64,000 nt of DNA, taken from the NCBI GenBank assembly GCA_023443625.1, contig JAEZTQ010000093.1:62001-126000 (forward strand). The letters run 5' to 3'. Numbering within the stretch: the first letter of the stretch is position 1; each line of letters starts with the position of its first letter. The notes beneath the pieces were generated by a model, which saw only the letters and a list, made by a program, of their open reading frames with translations, did no database searches and had not been told where the DNA came from. Shown here one piece after another: positions 55,802 through 64,000 of the stretch. This stretch comes from Bacillota bacterium. GTDB lineage: Bacteria > Bacillota_A > Clostridia > Lachnospirales > Lachnospiraceae. The translations under genes and the position numbers were made by a program.

Positions 55802-56685
55802 TAATATCCCCTATTCTCAAACAAACCATAAACATAACGATGCTCTGTTTTAAGTATTTTCTTCTTACTAAAATAATCTTCCATTTGGCTTTTTATCTTC
55901 TCATCTCTTAGGTCAAGCATGACATCATAACCTGCCAATGCTCCTGTTGACGTAAGAAATCTAACTAGGTCATGGGAATCATTAAAGCCAAAGGTCTGCT
56001 TTCCTCTCCTTAGACTAATTGGTATAAAGCCCCCATTAATAAACCATTTACAAAAAACATTCTTACCCCTAGGGTTAGGCAGGTCAAACATAATCTTATT
56101 TATTTTTTTCCAATTCCTTAGCAAAAGCTTTGGATATAAGCTTCTCATCTGGGGAAGAGTGTCCGCTGTATTCACTATAACTGCCATTAGTCCTCCTGTC
56201 CTTAGTACTCTCTTACACTCTCGTATCACTTGCTTAGGGGGTTGGTATTTAATGGCCCACATACAGATGATGATGTGAAAGGAATGATTGGGACATTTTC
56301 TTAAATAGGATAACATATCCTCTTGAATAAAGGTTATATTAGAAGAAGCTTTACTTTGTTTTCTTGCCTCGTCCAGCATCCCTTTTGATAAATCCACTAG
56401 CTTAAAATCCCCTTGGATACCTTCCTTAATAAGATATCTTGTATTGTATCCCGTTCCGCAGGCCAAGTCTAATATCTGAAGCCTTTCACTAGTTAGCTCT
56501 CCTTGATTTTGCCTTATCTTCTTTAGAAGTAAATTAAGTACCTTGTTATTATGTCGATGCATTATATCTAGAAAATATTTCTCATATTTTGCGCTTACCT
56601 TATCATAGGAAGAGGCAATATCAATATTTTCAACCTTTTTATTCTTGAGGATACTGGAAAAAATCTTTGCGACCATTTCTCTCAT
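55801..56685 (-). CDS. SAM-dependent methyltransferase (class I)
   Basis: About 294 residues. A Rossmann-type fold is indicated by LQILDLACGTGYNTRYL (motif I, about 70-85), VDLSKGMLDEAR, and IIICMWAIKYQPPKQVIRECKRVLRTGG. The N-terminus is longer than usual and may bind substrate. ATG 56685 has GGAGG 5 bases upstream and overlaps the stop of the upstream methyltransferase gene (ATGA). Part of a three-gene coupled operon with a radical SAM protein. Confidence 0.85.
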   Translation of the reverse strand: MREMVAKIFSSILKNKKVENIDIASSYDKVSAKYEKYFLDIMHRHNNKVLNLLLKKIRQNQGELTSERLQILDLACGTGYNTRYLIKEGIQGDFKLVDLSKGMLDEARKQSKASSNITFIQEDMLSYLRKCPNHSFHIIICMWAIKYQPPKQVIRECKRVLRTGGLMAVIVNTADTLPQMRSLYPKLLLRNWKKINKIMFDLPNPRGKNVFCKWFINGGFIPISLRRGKQTFGFNDSHDLVRFLTSTGALAGYDVMLDLRDEKIKSQMEDYFSKKKILKTEHRYVYGLFENRGY

Positions 56686-57251
56686 TCCTGCCTCCACCCC
56701 CTTACGATGTAATCTCTTTCATTGATGGGAATACATTCTGTATTCAATTTCAGTGCCTTTAATTGTTCTAACAATATATCTTCCTCTACAGGATATATCT
56801 TTTCAAAACAGAGTCTCTCAAATAGAAATAGCCCTTTCGTCTTCATACTTTTTGGCGAAAAATCAGCAATGATAATTTCACCCTTGTCCCTTAACCTCTC
56901 CGAACATCTATACAATAATTCCTTCTGGTTTTTAACATGATGGAGACAATCACGCAATAAAAAGATATCATATTCCTCATCTAATTCACCAGGCATGGAT
57001 TGATTTATAATGCGTATCCTGCCATTTCTCTTTATTGCTAACTTTGTCATAGATTTGCTGGGGTCTATTATTGTAACAGAATGTCCACAGCGTATAAGCA
57101 GATCCGCTGTTCTTCCTGTTCCTCCGCCAATGTCAGCGATTTTCTTATTACCATTACCAATGATCTCAAGTATTTGCTTATCATCATCCAAATGGAAGCA
57201 TTTTAAAAACCGGTCATACATATTAGCGTAACATTGAAATAAATAACTCAT
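56682..57251 (-). CDS. SAM-dependent methyltransferase (class I, short)
   Basis: This 189-residue methyltransferase has IADIGGGTGRTADLLIRCGH (motif I), VTIIDPSKSMTKLA (motif II) and IFLLRDCLHHVKNQKELL (motif IV region). First gene of the coupled operon, after AGAGG. Its leader of about 190 bases has a hairpin just ahead of the ribosome site. Substrate unknown; related in sequence pattern, but not length, to the next gene. Confidence 0.85.
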   Translation of the reverse strand: MSYLFQCYANMYDRFLKCFHLDDDKQILEIIGNGNKKIADIGGGTGRTADLLIRCGHSVTIIDPSKSMTKLAIKRNGRIRIINQSMPGELDEEYDIFLLRDCLHHVKNQKELLYRCSERLRDKGEIIIADFSPKSMKTKGLFLFERLCFEKIYPVEEDILLEQLKALKLNTECIPINERDYIVRGWRQE

Positions 57252-57267
57252 ATCTTGTACCTCTTTA

Positions 57268-57288
57268 AGGTAACTTATTGGGTCACCT
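57268..57288 (-). promoter_or_regulatory. Inverted repeat near ribosome site of methyltransferase operon
   Basis: A 21-base imperfect palindrome (AGGTAAC ... GGTCACCT) sits about 20 bases before the start codon, next to the ribosome site. It could be an operator or an RNA hairpin affecting translation. Confidence 0.4.
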
Positions 57289-57450
57289 ATTTAAGTTGAT
57301 TTTATAAGCACCATAGCTATCTTTCACTTCTATATTTACCTTAATATAGTAAGTTCCCTTTTGCAACTAAATTCCAATATCCTTTATCACAGTATTATCT
57401 TCTATCCTTTTGGACAATCCCTTATCTTTAATGATTTTTGTAATAATTAT

Positions 57451-57480
57451 AGTATAAAGTGACATACCTATCCCTGTCAA
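57451..57480 (-). promoter_or_regulatory. Promoter of radical-SAM/methyltransferase operon
   Basis: On the minus strand TTGACA (57475-57480) and TATACT (57451-57456) are 18 bases apart, leaving a leader of about 190 bases. A perfect 8-bp inverted repeat CCTATTAC/GTAATAGG (about 57492-57515) lies just upstream and could be an operator. The rest of the 57252-57612 gap shows nothing further. Confidence 0.65.
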
Positions 57481-57612
57481 CGATGCTTATCCTATTACAG
57501 AGCAACGTAATAGGTAATCTGTTTTATTATAAGATACTCTATTGAGACGCTGGTAAATTATGTTACAGTTTGTCTGGTAATGTTAAATATCCCTGCAAAA
57601 AGTGAGGTAACC

Positions 57613-58058
57613 ATGGAATATAGAAAAATAGATAGAAAAGACATTGATCAATTAGTGGTACTTAGAAAAAATCAATTGATGGATGAGGGTCTCAATCCCC
57701 TTTGTGATATTGATCAAGAATTGTATCAATATTTTAGTGAAAGTTTAAAAGAAGGAACATTTTTTGGTTGGACGGCTTTGGACAAAGGAGAAATCGTCAG
57801 TACAGCAGGTGCCTGTATTATGAAAAGACCGCCCTCCTTTACACTTCCCACAGGTGAATATATCTATGTAACAAATGTATACACAAAAAATGATATCGGC
57901 TTCAAGGTCTGGCAACTAAATTAGTTACCATGGTATTAGACGAGGCCAAAAGCAAAGGATATCATTTTGCTCAGTTACACGCATCAAAAGAAGGAAAAAA
58001 TATATACGAAAAACTGGGGTTTTATGAAGCCTCTGGGTTTATGTCAAAAAGTATATAA
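57613..58058 (+). pseudogene. GNAT-family N-acetyltransferase, frameshifted
   Basis: The first frame starts at ATG 57613 (after GAGGTAA) and gives a GNAT start (EYRKIDRKDIDQLVVLRKN) to about residue 94 (GEYIYVTNVYTKND). At 57895-57896 the frame is lost by one base. The second frame resumes at 57897 with the acetyl-CoA motif RLQGLATKLVTMVLDEAKSK, and ends at 58058 with IYEKLGFYEASGFMSKSI. Restoring one T (GATTATCGG) would give one full protein of about 148 residues. Either a real recent pseudogene or a sequencing error. Confidence 0.85.
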
Positions 58059-58337
58059 TTATGTGTAAGTATAATCTGGAACCATGTTTTAATAATCATC
58101 TGTTTGAAAAACAACGGCTCCACTTTGTGGCGATTAACATCATAGGGGGGTTTTTCAGCCATACTTTTTGCTCTTCTTGTTGCTTTGTTCATTAGCTTAC
58201 ACCAATCCTACACCACTACAGCTCATAAGGCCATACTTTGATTATTACCAAGTCCCTCCAACATACTCTTTATAAGCCTTGTCCGTAAGGAGTGACTTGG
58301 TAAACATAAAAATATCCTAACTTTAATTTTCTAAAAA

Positions 58338-60944
58338 TTATTTCCTCGGTTTTTTTCTAATAACCCTACTTATCTGAATGATAAGAGATGGTATGATAGC
58401 TAATAAATATATCAAACCAATCTGGGTGCCTGTTAAATCTGCTACAGAGAATACTCTCTGAAGGAAAGGAACAAATAAAACCAAAATTAGTAAAATACTA
58501 CCTAGTAAGAAAGCTAATAAACTATATATGTTGTTGGAAAATCCGATCTTAAATATGGACTGTGAGCTTCTGCAATTAAATCCATGGAATAATCTTGCCA
58601 TGGTTAAAGTTGCAAAAGCCATGGTGCTAGCTACTAACTCACTGCCAGTCTGGTATCCAATATGAAAAGCCACCATTGTACTGATTGCGATAAGTCCACC
58701 CTGAAGTACTAACACAGACATGAAGTCCCTAGTTAAGATACCTGTCTTTGGATCCCTTGGCTTTTGAGAAAGCAAATTATCCTCCGGTGGCTCCATGCCA
58801 ATGGCAATGGCTGGAAGGGAGTCTGTTAGTAAGTTGATGAACAAAAGATGTACGGGTTTAAAGGGTACCGGAAGTGCCATGATTGAGGTGTATAATACAC
58901 TTAGGATACCAGCCATATTACCGGATAATAGGAACAATATTGCATTCTTAATATTACGATACACATTTCTTCCGTTAGCTACTGCTTTGATAATGGTAGC
59001 AAAATTATCATCGGATAATATCATTGACGCTGCATCCTTAGACACCTCTGTTCCTGTAATGCCCATGGCAACCCCAATATCGGCTTTCTTCAGTGCAGGA
59101 GCATCATTCACACCATCTCCTGTCATGGCAACGATATTTCCTTTCTTCTGCCATGCAGTTACAATACGAATTTTATTCTCAGGTGAAACTCTTGCATATA
59201 CGGAGATAGTTTCAATCTTCTTATCCAGTTCTTCCTCAGACATGGCATCTAATTCTGCTCCTGTATAAGCCAGATCCCCTTCCTCAAAGATTCCGATTTG
59301 TTTTGCTATCGCTACGGCAGTTATCTTATGATCACCTGTAATCATAACCGTACGAATTCCTGCACGCTTTGCATCTGCTACTGCTGCCTTCGATTCCTCT
59401 CTTGGAGGATCTACCATGGAGATAAGTCCTATAAAGATATAATCCTGTTCATCTTCAAGGGTAAGGATATCCTCCTCATCCACCTCTTTATAAGCAAAGG
59501 CCAGAACACGTAAACCATTCTCGGAAAAAATCTGATTTTGTCTTAAAATATTCTCTTTATCCTTGTCTGTAATTTCACGGATTCCTTCGTTGGTACGGAT
59601 TTTGACGGTTCTTTCTAATAGCACATCTAAGGCACCCTTGGTCAAAATCGTAGGAATTCCACGAAGTTCATATTTGGTGCTCATTAATTTACGATCTGAG
59701 TCAAAGGGCAGTTCTTCCAGTCGAGGCATCATATCACGAATTTCTTCATCCATTACCCTAACTTTTCTTGCCATCTCCAAAAGGGCATATTCTGTTGGAT
59801 CACCTATGGCCACACCATTATGGAAGGAGGCATCATTGGTAAGAATTGCATCATAAAGAAGATACCTATGTAACTGGTTCTTTAAATCTATCTCATCAAA
59901 ATCAAGGGTTTCTTCTCCAATATAAATCTGCTGCACCGTCATCTTATTCTGTGTCAGGGTTCCTGTCTTATCTGAACAGATTACCGATACTGCGCCCAAG
60001 CTTTCTACTGCTTTTAGCTCTTTAATGATTGCTTGTTCTTTAGCCATCTTCTGTGTTCCAATAGCCTGTACGATGGTAACAATGGAACCAAGAGCTTCAG
60101 GAATCGCTGCTACTGCTAATGCTACGGCAAACATAAGGGCATCTAGAACAGGCATTTGGCGGAACATGCTAAGTACAAATACAAAACCACAGATCACCAT
60201 AATAATTAAGGCTAATTTCTTGCTGAAATTATCAAGACTTATCTGCAAAGGAGTCTTCTTATCCTTAGTATCATTCATTAATCCTGCTATTTTACCTATT
60301 TCTGTATTCATTCCTGTCTCCGTCACTAAAACAGTAGCACGTCCATAGGTAATAAGACTGCCGGAATAAACCATATTGACACGATCCCCTAAAGCAACTT
60401 CTTCAGTTATGGTCTCCTGACTTTTGTCTACATTAGTAGATTCACCTGTAAGTGAGCTTTCATTCACTTGCAAGGAATAATTCTGAAGTATTCTACCATC
60501 CGCTGCCACTAAATCTCCTGCCTCCAAAAGTAGGATATCTCCTGGAACAACAGCTCTGGATAAGATCTCAACCTTCTTTCCATCCCTTAATACCTTCGCA
60601 TTGGGTGATGACAATAGCTTCAAGCTCTCTAAGGACTTCTCTGCTTTTATATGTTGAATTGTTCCCAGTAGGGCATTTAAAATAATTACAGATATAATCA
60701 CGATGGTGCTTTCTATATGGGAAGAGAATACAGATATAACTGCTGCTATAATTAGAATTATTACAAGCATATCTTTAAACTGTTCTATAAATACTTGAAA
60801 GGCACTTTTCTTATCAGCCTCCAGTAATATATTTTCACCCTTTTCCTTTTGAATTTCCAAGGCCTGGGCTGATGTCAAGCCCTCCTTCGTTACTTTCCGC
60901 TCTTGCAGAACTTCCTCCGGTGTCATCCTATACCATTGCTTCAT
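58338..60944 (-). CDS. Calcium-type cation-transporting P-type ATPase
   Basis: This 868-residue P-type ATPase of the P2 (SERCA/PMR1-like) group has the actuator motif NESSLTGES, the phosphorylation motif CSDKTGTLTQNK (about residue 325), MITGDHKITAVAIA and MTGDGVNDAPALKKADIG. Membrane motif AVAAIPEALGSIVTI in helix 4 (usual form PEGL) and helix 6 NLLTDSLPAIAIG fit Ca2+ binding. It exports cations, probably Ca2+, using ATP. The PEAL in place of PEGL is a common bacterial variant. AGGAGG lies 6 bases before the ATG. Confidence 0.93.
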   Translation of the reverse strand: MKQWYRMTPEEVLQERKVTKEGLTSAQALEIQKEKGENILLEADKKSAFQVFIEQFKDMLVIILIIAAVISVFSSHIESTIVIISVIILNALLGTIQHIKAEKSLESLKLLSSPNAKVLRDGKKVEILSRAVVPGDILLLEAGDLVAADGRILQNYSLQVNESSLTGESTNVDKSQETITEEVALGDRVNMVYSGSLITYGRATVLVTETGMNTEIGKIAGLMNDTKDKKTPLQISLDNFSKKLALIIMVICGFVFVLSMFRQMPVLDALMFAVALAVAAIPEALGSIVTIVQAIGTQKMAKEQAIIKELKAVESLGAVSVICSDKTGTLTQNKMTVQQIYIGEETLDFDEIDLKNQLHRYLLYDAILTNDASFHNGVAIGDPTEYALLEMARKVRVMDEEIRDMMPRLEELPFDSDRKLMSTKYELRGIPTILTKGALDVLLERTVKIRTNEGIREITDKDKENILRQNQIFSENGLRVLAFAYKEVDEEDILTLEDEQDYIFIGLISMVDPPREESKAAVADAKRAGIRTVMITGDHKITAVAIAKQIGIFEEGDLAYTGAELDAMSEEELDKKIETISVYARVSPENKIRIVTAWQKKGNIVAMTGDGVNDAPALKKADIGVAMGITGTEVSKDAASMILSDDNFATIIKAVANGRNVYRNIKNAILFLLSGNMAGILSVLYTSIMALPVPFKPVHLLFINLLTDSLPAIAIGMEPPEDNLLSQKPRDPKTGILTRDFMSVLVLQGGLIAISTMVAFHIGYQTGSELVASTMAFATLTMARLFHGFNCRSSQSIFKIGFSNNIYSLLAFLLGSILLILVLFVPFLQRVFSVADLTGTQIGLIYLLAIIPSLIIQISRVIRKKPRK

Positions 60945-60988
60945 TCATTTCCTCCTAAGTCAAATTAAACGTAGTTCTCCATAACCTG

Positions 60989-61212
60989 GCACCGTAAAAG
61001 CGCCGCATTTATGCAACATATTTCCATACTTTTGCGTGCGCATCCTATAAAACAAGAAAGTGTCAGCTTGCTGACACTTCGCACCCGAGCGGATTGCGAA
61101 GCAATATACTTCCTTGCCGCGAGGTGTGCATGCTTCACGCAGTGATTTTTTATTTCATAGGGTCATAATTTAACACTATACAGTAACGAGAAATATCCTA
61201 TGAAATAAAAAA
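60989..61212. repeat. Composite modular repeat upstream of the ATPase gene
   Basis: This stretch joins the 59-base module seen at 51664 (here 60989-61047) to the 63-base module seen at 15807 (here 61050-61112). It ends in a 16-bp perfect inverted repeat (61146-61161 and 61197-61212; TTTTTTATTTCATAGG). The inner palindrome AGTGTCAGC-tt-GCTGACACT is exact here. No reading frame is present. Confidence 0.82.
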
Positions 61213-61267
61213 GACTTCTCAACGTTCTAGCTCACAATAAATGTGAAATAGAACACCGAAAAGTCTT
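61205..61267 (-). terminator. Terminator of BspA-like gene
   Basis: On the minus strand AAGACTT and AAGTCTT, with inner GTTCTA/TAGAAC and CACA/TGTG pairs, form a long imperfect hairpin followed by TTTTTATTT. It lies about 135 bases after the stop at 61403. Confidence 0.72.
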
Positions 61268-61402
61268 GTAACCGATTATGGCATGCACATCCAGGCTTCT
61301 AAGCCGCGACTGTTGAATAATGCATTTAAACTACTCCCTTATTCAGGTAAATTAATTTATATTTGTTTTGTTTGTTCATTGTAATGGATTTTATTCCATC
61401 TG

Positions 61403-63412
61403 TCAATGAGAAATAAAGATATATCCTGCCGCCTTAGAAAATCCTTCCGCTGCAGATGGGGAAGTACCATAGATGGTTTTCAAATTCTTGCATCCATCAA
61501 ATATACCTTCACCAAAGGATGTTACACTTGTGGGTATGGTAACGGATTTTAGCTTGAGGCAGTTGAAGAAAGAATAAGGTTCAATCTTTTTTATACCTTC
61601 AGGTATCACAATATTATTGAAGCCACAACTGATAAATGCACACCATCCTATATAGGTTACGCTTTCAGGTATGACAAGATTATTTAGTTTCTCACATCCT
61701 TCGAAAGCACTGAGTCCAATATAAGTAACCGTATCGGGAATCGTAAATTTCTTTAAACTGCTGCATCCCTGAAATGTCATTGGACTAATCATCGTGATAT
61801 TGTCAGATATAACCATTAATGTTAAACTTTCACAACCGAGAAAAGCACCTTCCCCTATTTTCGTTACATTAGAGGGAATATCTATACCTTTCAATTTTCT
61901 ACAACCAGAAAATGCATAGGAACCAATGCTTGTAATACCTGAGGGAAGATGAATACTTTCCAAAGTATATATGTAAGAAAATGCTTCTGCCGCAATACTC
62001 GTAACACTATCCGGTAGGTAAATGTTAATAATATCAGGACAATCCCAGAATACTCTTTCGCCAATACGAGTAACTCCCTCCGGAATCTTAATATCCCCAC
62101 CCTCTCCTATATAATCCAATAGAAGGCCGTTACTTATGACAAAGTCATTATCGATAACTTCTTTCTCATACTCCTCTGTATTAGTTCCCTCTTCTATAAC
62201 ACGATCCTCATAACCAACTTTAATATAAAGAGCATCAATATATTCCTGTTTTTTACCTTCCGGCACATAAATCTTATGAAGATTCATAAATGGAGATATG
62301 CTATGTGAATTTGTCCAGGATGTAATTTCTGTATTACCAATAAGTGTAGGAGCATCACCAGAAAAATGAACAACATCCCAGTAAACAGCTCCAGTGTGTA
62401 TTGTTTTCAAAGTTGAGGGCAGGTAAATTTCCTGCTTACCCCCTTCTCCATTTAAATCCGTATTAAGAGACCTATCTCCTAGGTATTCTACACCTTCGGG
62501 AATAACAACATTACCAATACTGGCATAGGCATAAATAAGTCGTTTCATATCTTTTGAATACAGCCATCCATTTACACTCTTAAAATGCTTATTGTTCTTA
62601 TCTACAATAAATCCACTTTTATAAGCATTGTCACCAAAGGTAAAGGTACTTTCCCCAATCTCTTTTACTGAAGCTGGAATTTTGATATAGCCACCTGGAA
62701 CTTCAATATGTACGCAATTCGCTCCGATTACTTCTAAACTTTCAGGGAGTACAACTATGCTGCCGCTAAGAATCGGATCATCTGAGTAGTAGTCATACCA
62801 TATATTACTTAAGGAACCTTCTTCTAATACTTTTACAGTGGAAGGAAGTTTACACTTAGTTCCGGCAAGCGCATACGCACAGACGGTTTCAAGACCTTCA
62901 TTCAATTTGAGATCCATAGTATCACAAAATTCACTATAGAAGGAATATTCAGCTATTGTTTTAACTGAGGAAGGAAGAATTACCGATATCTTTCCTTCAT
63001 TAAAATATGCACATGAAGCAAAGGAATAAGGCTCAATTTCTGTTCTTCCTTCTTCAAAGGTGACATTCATAGGTACGGCATCACCAAAGGCATATTTATC
63101 CAATTTAATATCCTTTGGAATACAGATGGATAATCTTTCACTTCTTTTAACATCCCAGTCTTTTATATAAAAAGCATTTTGTCCAATAGAAGTCACACCT
63201 TCCGGGACAACTAAGGTTCTATTAACATTCACAGGACCTATGTATTTAATAATTTTTCCATTTTTAATAAGAAAATTGGAGTTATTCTTCTGGTTAATAT
63301 TTTTACTGGAACCATCTGCTGCTTTCGCAATTTCGGGTGTTGACTTTGAGCTAGAAGTAGTTATGAAAAGAACACAGAATAAAATTAAAACAATAAATAG
63401 TGATTTTTTCAT
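61403..63412 (-). CDS. BspA-like leucine-rich repeat (LRR_5) secreted protein
   Basis: This 669-residue protein has a signal peptide (about 1-32) and two blocks of LRR_5 repeats. The second block (about 425-650) is very regular, with units of about 23 residues of the form 'IPEGVTRIGERVFWDCPDI', 'LPSGITSIGSYAFSGCRKL', 'IPSNVTKIGEGAFLGCESL'. Such proteins are surface adhesins or binders in Clostridia and Bacteroides. There is no LPXTG or clear anchor. Promoter at 63451-63479, GGAGGT before the ATG. Confidence 0.9.
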   Translation of the reverse strand: MKKSLFIVLILFCVLFITTSSSKSTPEIAKAADGSSKNINQKNNSNFLIKNGKIIKYIGPVNVNRTLVVPEGVTSIGQNAFYIKDWDVKRSERLSICIPKDIKLDKYAFGDAVPMNVTFEEGRTEIEPYSFASCAYFNEGKISVILPSSVKTIAEYSFYSEFCDTMDLKLNEGLETVCAYALAGTKCKLPSTVKVLEEGSLSNIWYDYYSDDPILSGSIVVLPESLEVIGANCVHIEVPGGYIKIPASVKEIGESTFTFGDNAYKSGFIVDKNNKHFKSVNGWLYSKDMKRLIYAYASIGNVVIPEGVEYLGDRSLNTDLNGEGGKQEIYLPSTLKTIHTGAVYWDVVHFSGDAPTLIGNTEITSWTNSHSISPFMNLHKIYVPEGKKQEYIDALYIKVGYEDRVIEEGTNTEEYEKEVIDNDFVISNGLLLDYIGEGGDIKIPEGVTRIGERVFWDCPDIINIYLPDSVTSIAAEAFSYIYTLESIHLPSGITSIGSYAFSGCRKLKGIDIPSNVTKIGEGAFLGCESLTLMVISDNITMISPMTFQGCSSLKKFTIPDTVTYIGLSAFEGCEKLNNLVIPESVTYIGWCAFISCGFNNIVIPEGIKKIEPYSFFNCLKLKSVTIPTSVTSFGEGIFDGCKNLKTIYGTSPSAAEGFSKAAGYIFISH

Positions 63413-63450
63413 CTTCTGATACCTCCAAATAATATTTGAGACTATCCTTT

Positions 63451-63479
63451 ATTATAACTTACAGAATTGTGTGACCCAA
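63451..63479 (-). promoter_or_regulatory. Promoter of BspA-like gene
   Basis: On the minus strand TTGGGT (63474-63479) and TATAAT (63451-63456) are 17 bases apart. Confidence 0.65.
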
Positions 63480-63582
63480 TAATACCCATATTATATAGAT
63501 TATAACTTATGTATAATTGATAAACAAGAAGAAAAACAGCTTTGCTGATGGAAACCATTTCTTTAAAAAATAGAGTAGTCAA

Positions 63583-63622
63583 AAAAACCCGCTAGCAACC
63601 AATTTACTGGGCTAACGGGTTT
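63583..63622 (-). terminator. Terminator after GH95-like gene
   Basis: On the minus strand AAACCCGTTAGC and GCTAGCGGGTTT pair (one mismatch) and are followed by seven T. Confidence 0.87.
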
Positions 63623-63675
63623 GTAACTATCAATGTAAATGATTATTTGCTTTATACAAAAAAATCAATTTACCT

Positions 63676-64000
63676 TTATCCAAAATATAGTGTAATAGTT
63701 TCATTTTGCTTACAATCCAACTCAATACTCTTATGAGGACCAAGTTCTGTAAGAGGCTGTCCATTGATTTCACCTGCCTTATTCTTAATAAAGTCCGGCA
63801 AATAGATCTTTAGATTTTGATCCTCTTTTGAGAATATGATAACCTTGATTTCTTCCTTAATCCTATCCCATTCACAAGAAATCAGTCCCTTTTGCAAATG
63901 AAAATCAGAAAAAATACCTTTTCTCCATTTACTTGGTATTGCAGGAAGGAGACGTATTACGCCATCAAAATGATAGAGTAACATCTCTTGAACTGCTCCC
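63676..64000 (-). CDS. C-terminal part of a probable GH95-family glycosidase (partial)
   Basis: The frame is open to the right edge of the window; the segment VQEMLLYHFDGVIRLLPAIPSKWRKGIFSDFHLQKG resembles the end of the catalytic barrel and C-terminal domain of GH95 alpha-fucosidases (usual form EMLLQS..G.IRLLPALP..W). About 108 residues are visible. No start or active site lies in the window, so GH95 rests only on this C-terminal pattern; GH65-like or related barrel enzymes are alternatives. Confidence 0.6.
   Translation of the reverse strand, partial: GAVQEMLLYHFDGVIRLLPAIPSKWRKGIFSDFHLQKGLISCEWDRIKEEIKVIIFSKEDQNLKIYLPDFIKNKAGEINGQPLTELGPHKSIELDCKQNETITLYFG

Noticed and set aside
57252..57450. 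Known riboswitch or precursor peptide gene in the methyltransferase leader
   Set aside because: I could match no riboswitch pattern, and the only small frame found (MVLIKST) is too short to support as a precursor.
58022..58192. Minus-strand ORF of 56 codons starting MNKATRRAKS
   Set aside because: Weak ribosome site, overlap with the end of the GNAT pseudogene and no recognisable family.

Overview
The window looks like a chromosomal segment of a spore-forming, plant-polysaccharide-degrading member of the Clostridia, most likely a Lachnospiraceae close to Lachnoclostridium phytofermentans. This is inferred from the low G+C, strong GGAGG ribosome sites, consensus sigma-A promoters, dipicolinate synthase genes, sugar ABC importers without their own ATPase, GH130/epimerase mannan metabolism, a BspA-like leucine-rich protein and a PduQ/S/T-type microcompartment cassette. 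I saw no rRNA, tRNA, CRISPR array, prophage or intact insertion sequence. Species-level assignment is inference.

Region 1 (1-20.9 kb) is a beta-mannan/mannooligosaccharide locus. A CE2-type esterase (plus strand) faces a very long minus-strand operon (14361 to 1444). That operon encodes two solute-binding proteins, two permease pairs and three accessory membrane proteins (NHL/TPR, Yip1-like, DUF5696-like), but no ABC ATPase. Upstream lie a LacI regulator, a GH130 mannosylglucose phosphorylase, a cellobiose 2-epimerase and a mannose-6-phosphate isomerase, then a second LacI regulator. The implied route is import of (acetylated) mannooligosaccharides, deacetylation, epimerisation of mannobiose to mannosylglucose, phosphorolysis, and isomerisation of the phosphosugar. 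A second GH130 gene at 40-41 kb carries similar operator-like palindromes and may belong to the same regulon.

Region 2 (21-40 kb) is mostly housekeeping: RidA, a polyprenyl-phosphate sugar transferase with an unknown membrane protein, dipicolinate synthase A/B, asparagine synthetase, YajC and Tgt, a GGDEF/EAL protein, two class II aldolases, an acyl-CoA thioesterase, an OGG1-type DNA glycosylase, an Ldh2-family dehydrogenase, an ECF vitamin-transporter S component and an HD-GYP protein.

Region 3 (41-48.3 kb) is accessory. It holds an A+T-rich gene with a consensus promoter and a 24-bp operator-like palindrome, between 30-bp direct repeats and next to a truncated reading frame. DUF2752, DUF4234 and bacterial PH-domain proteins follow, then a third ABC importer whose binding protein appears to carry a beta-propeller-like N-terminus.

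Region 4 (48.3-64 kb) holds a small microcompartment cassette (PduT-, PduS- and PduQ-like) without other shell genes, a DUF2339 membrane protein with a repetitive N-terminus, a tightly coupled radical-SAM/two-methyltransferase operon of unknown product, a frameshifted GNAT acetyltransferase, a calcium-type P-ATPase, a BspA-like secreted protein and the C-terminus of a probable GH95 fucosidase. Modular palindromic repeats occur at 15.8, 51.7 and 61 kb.
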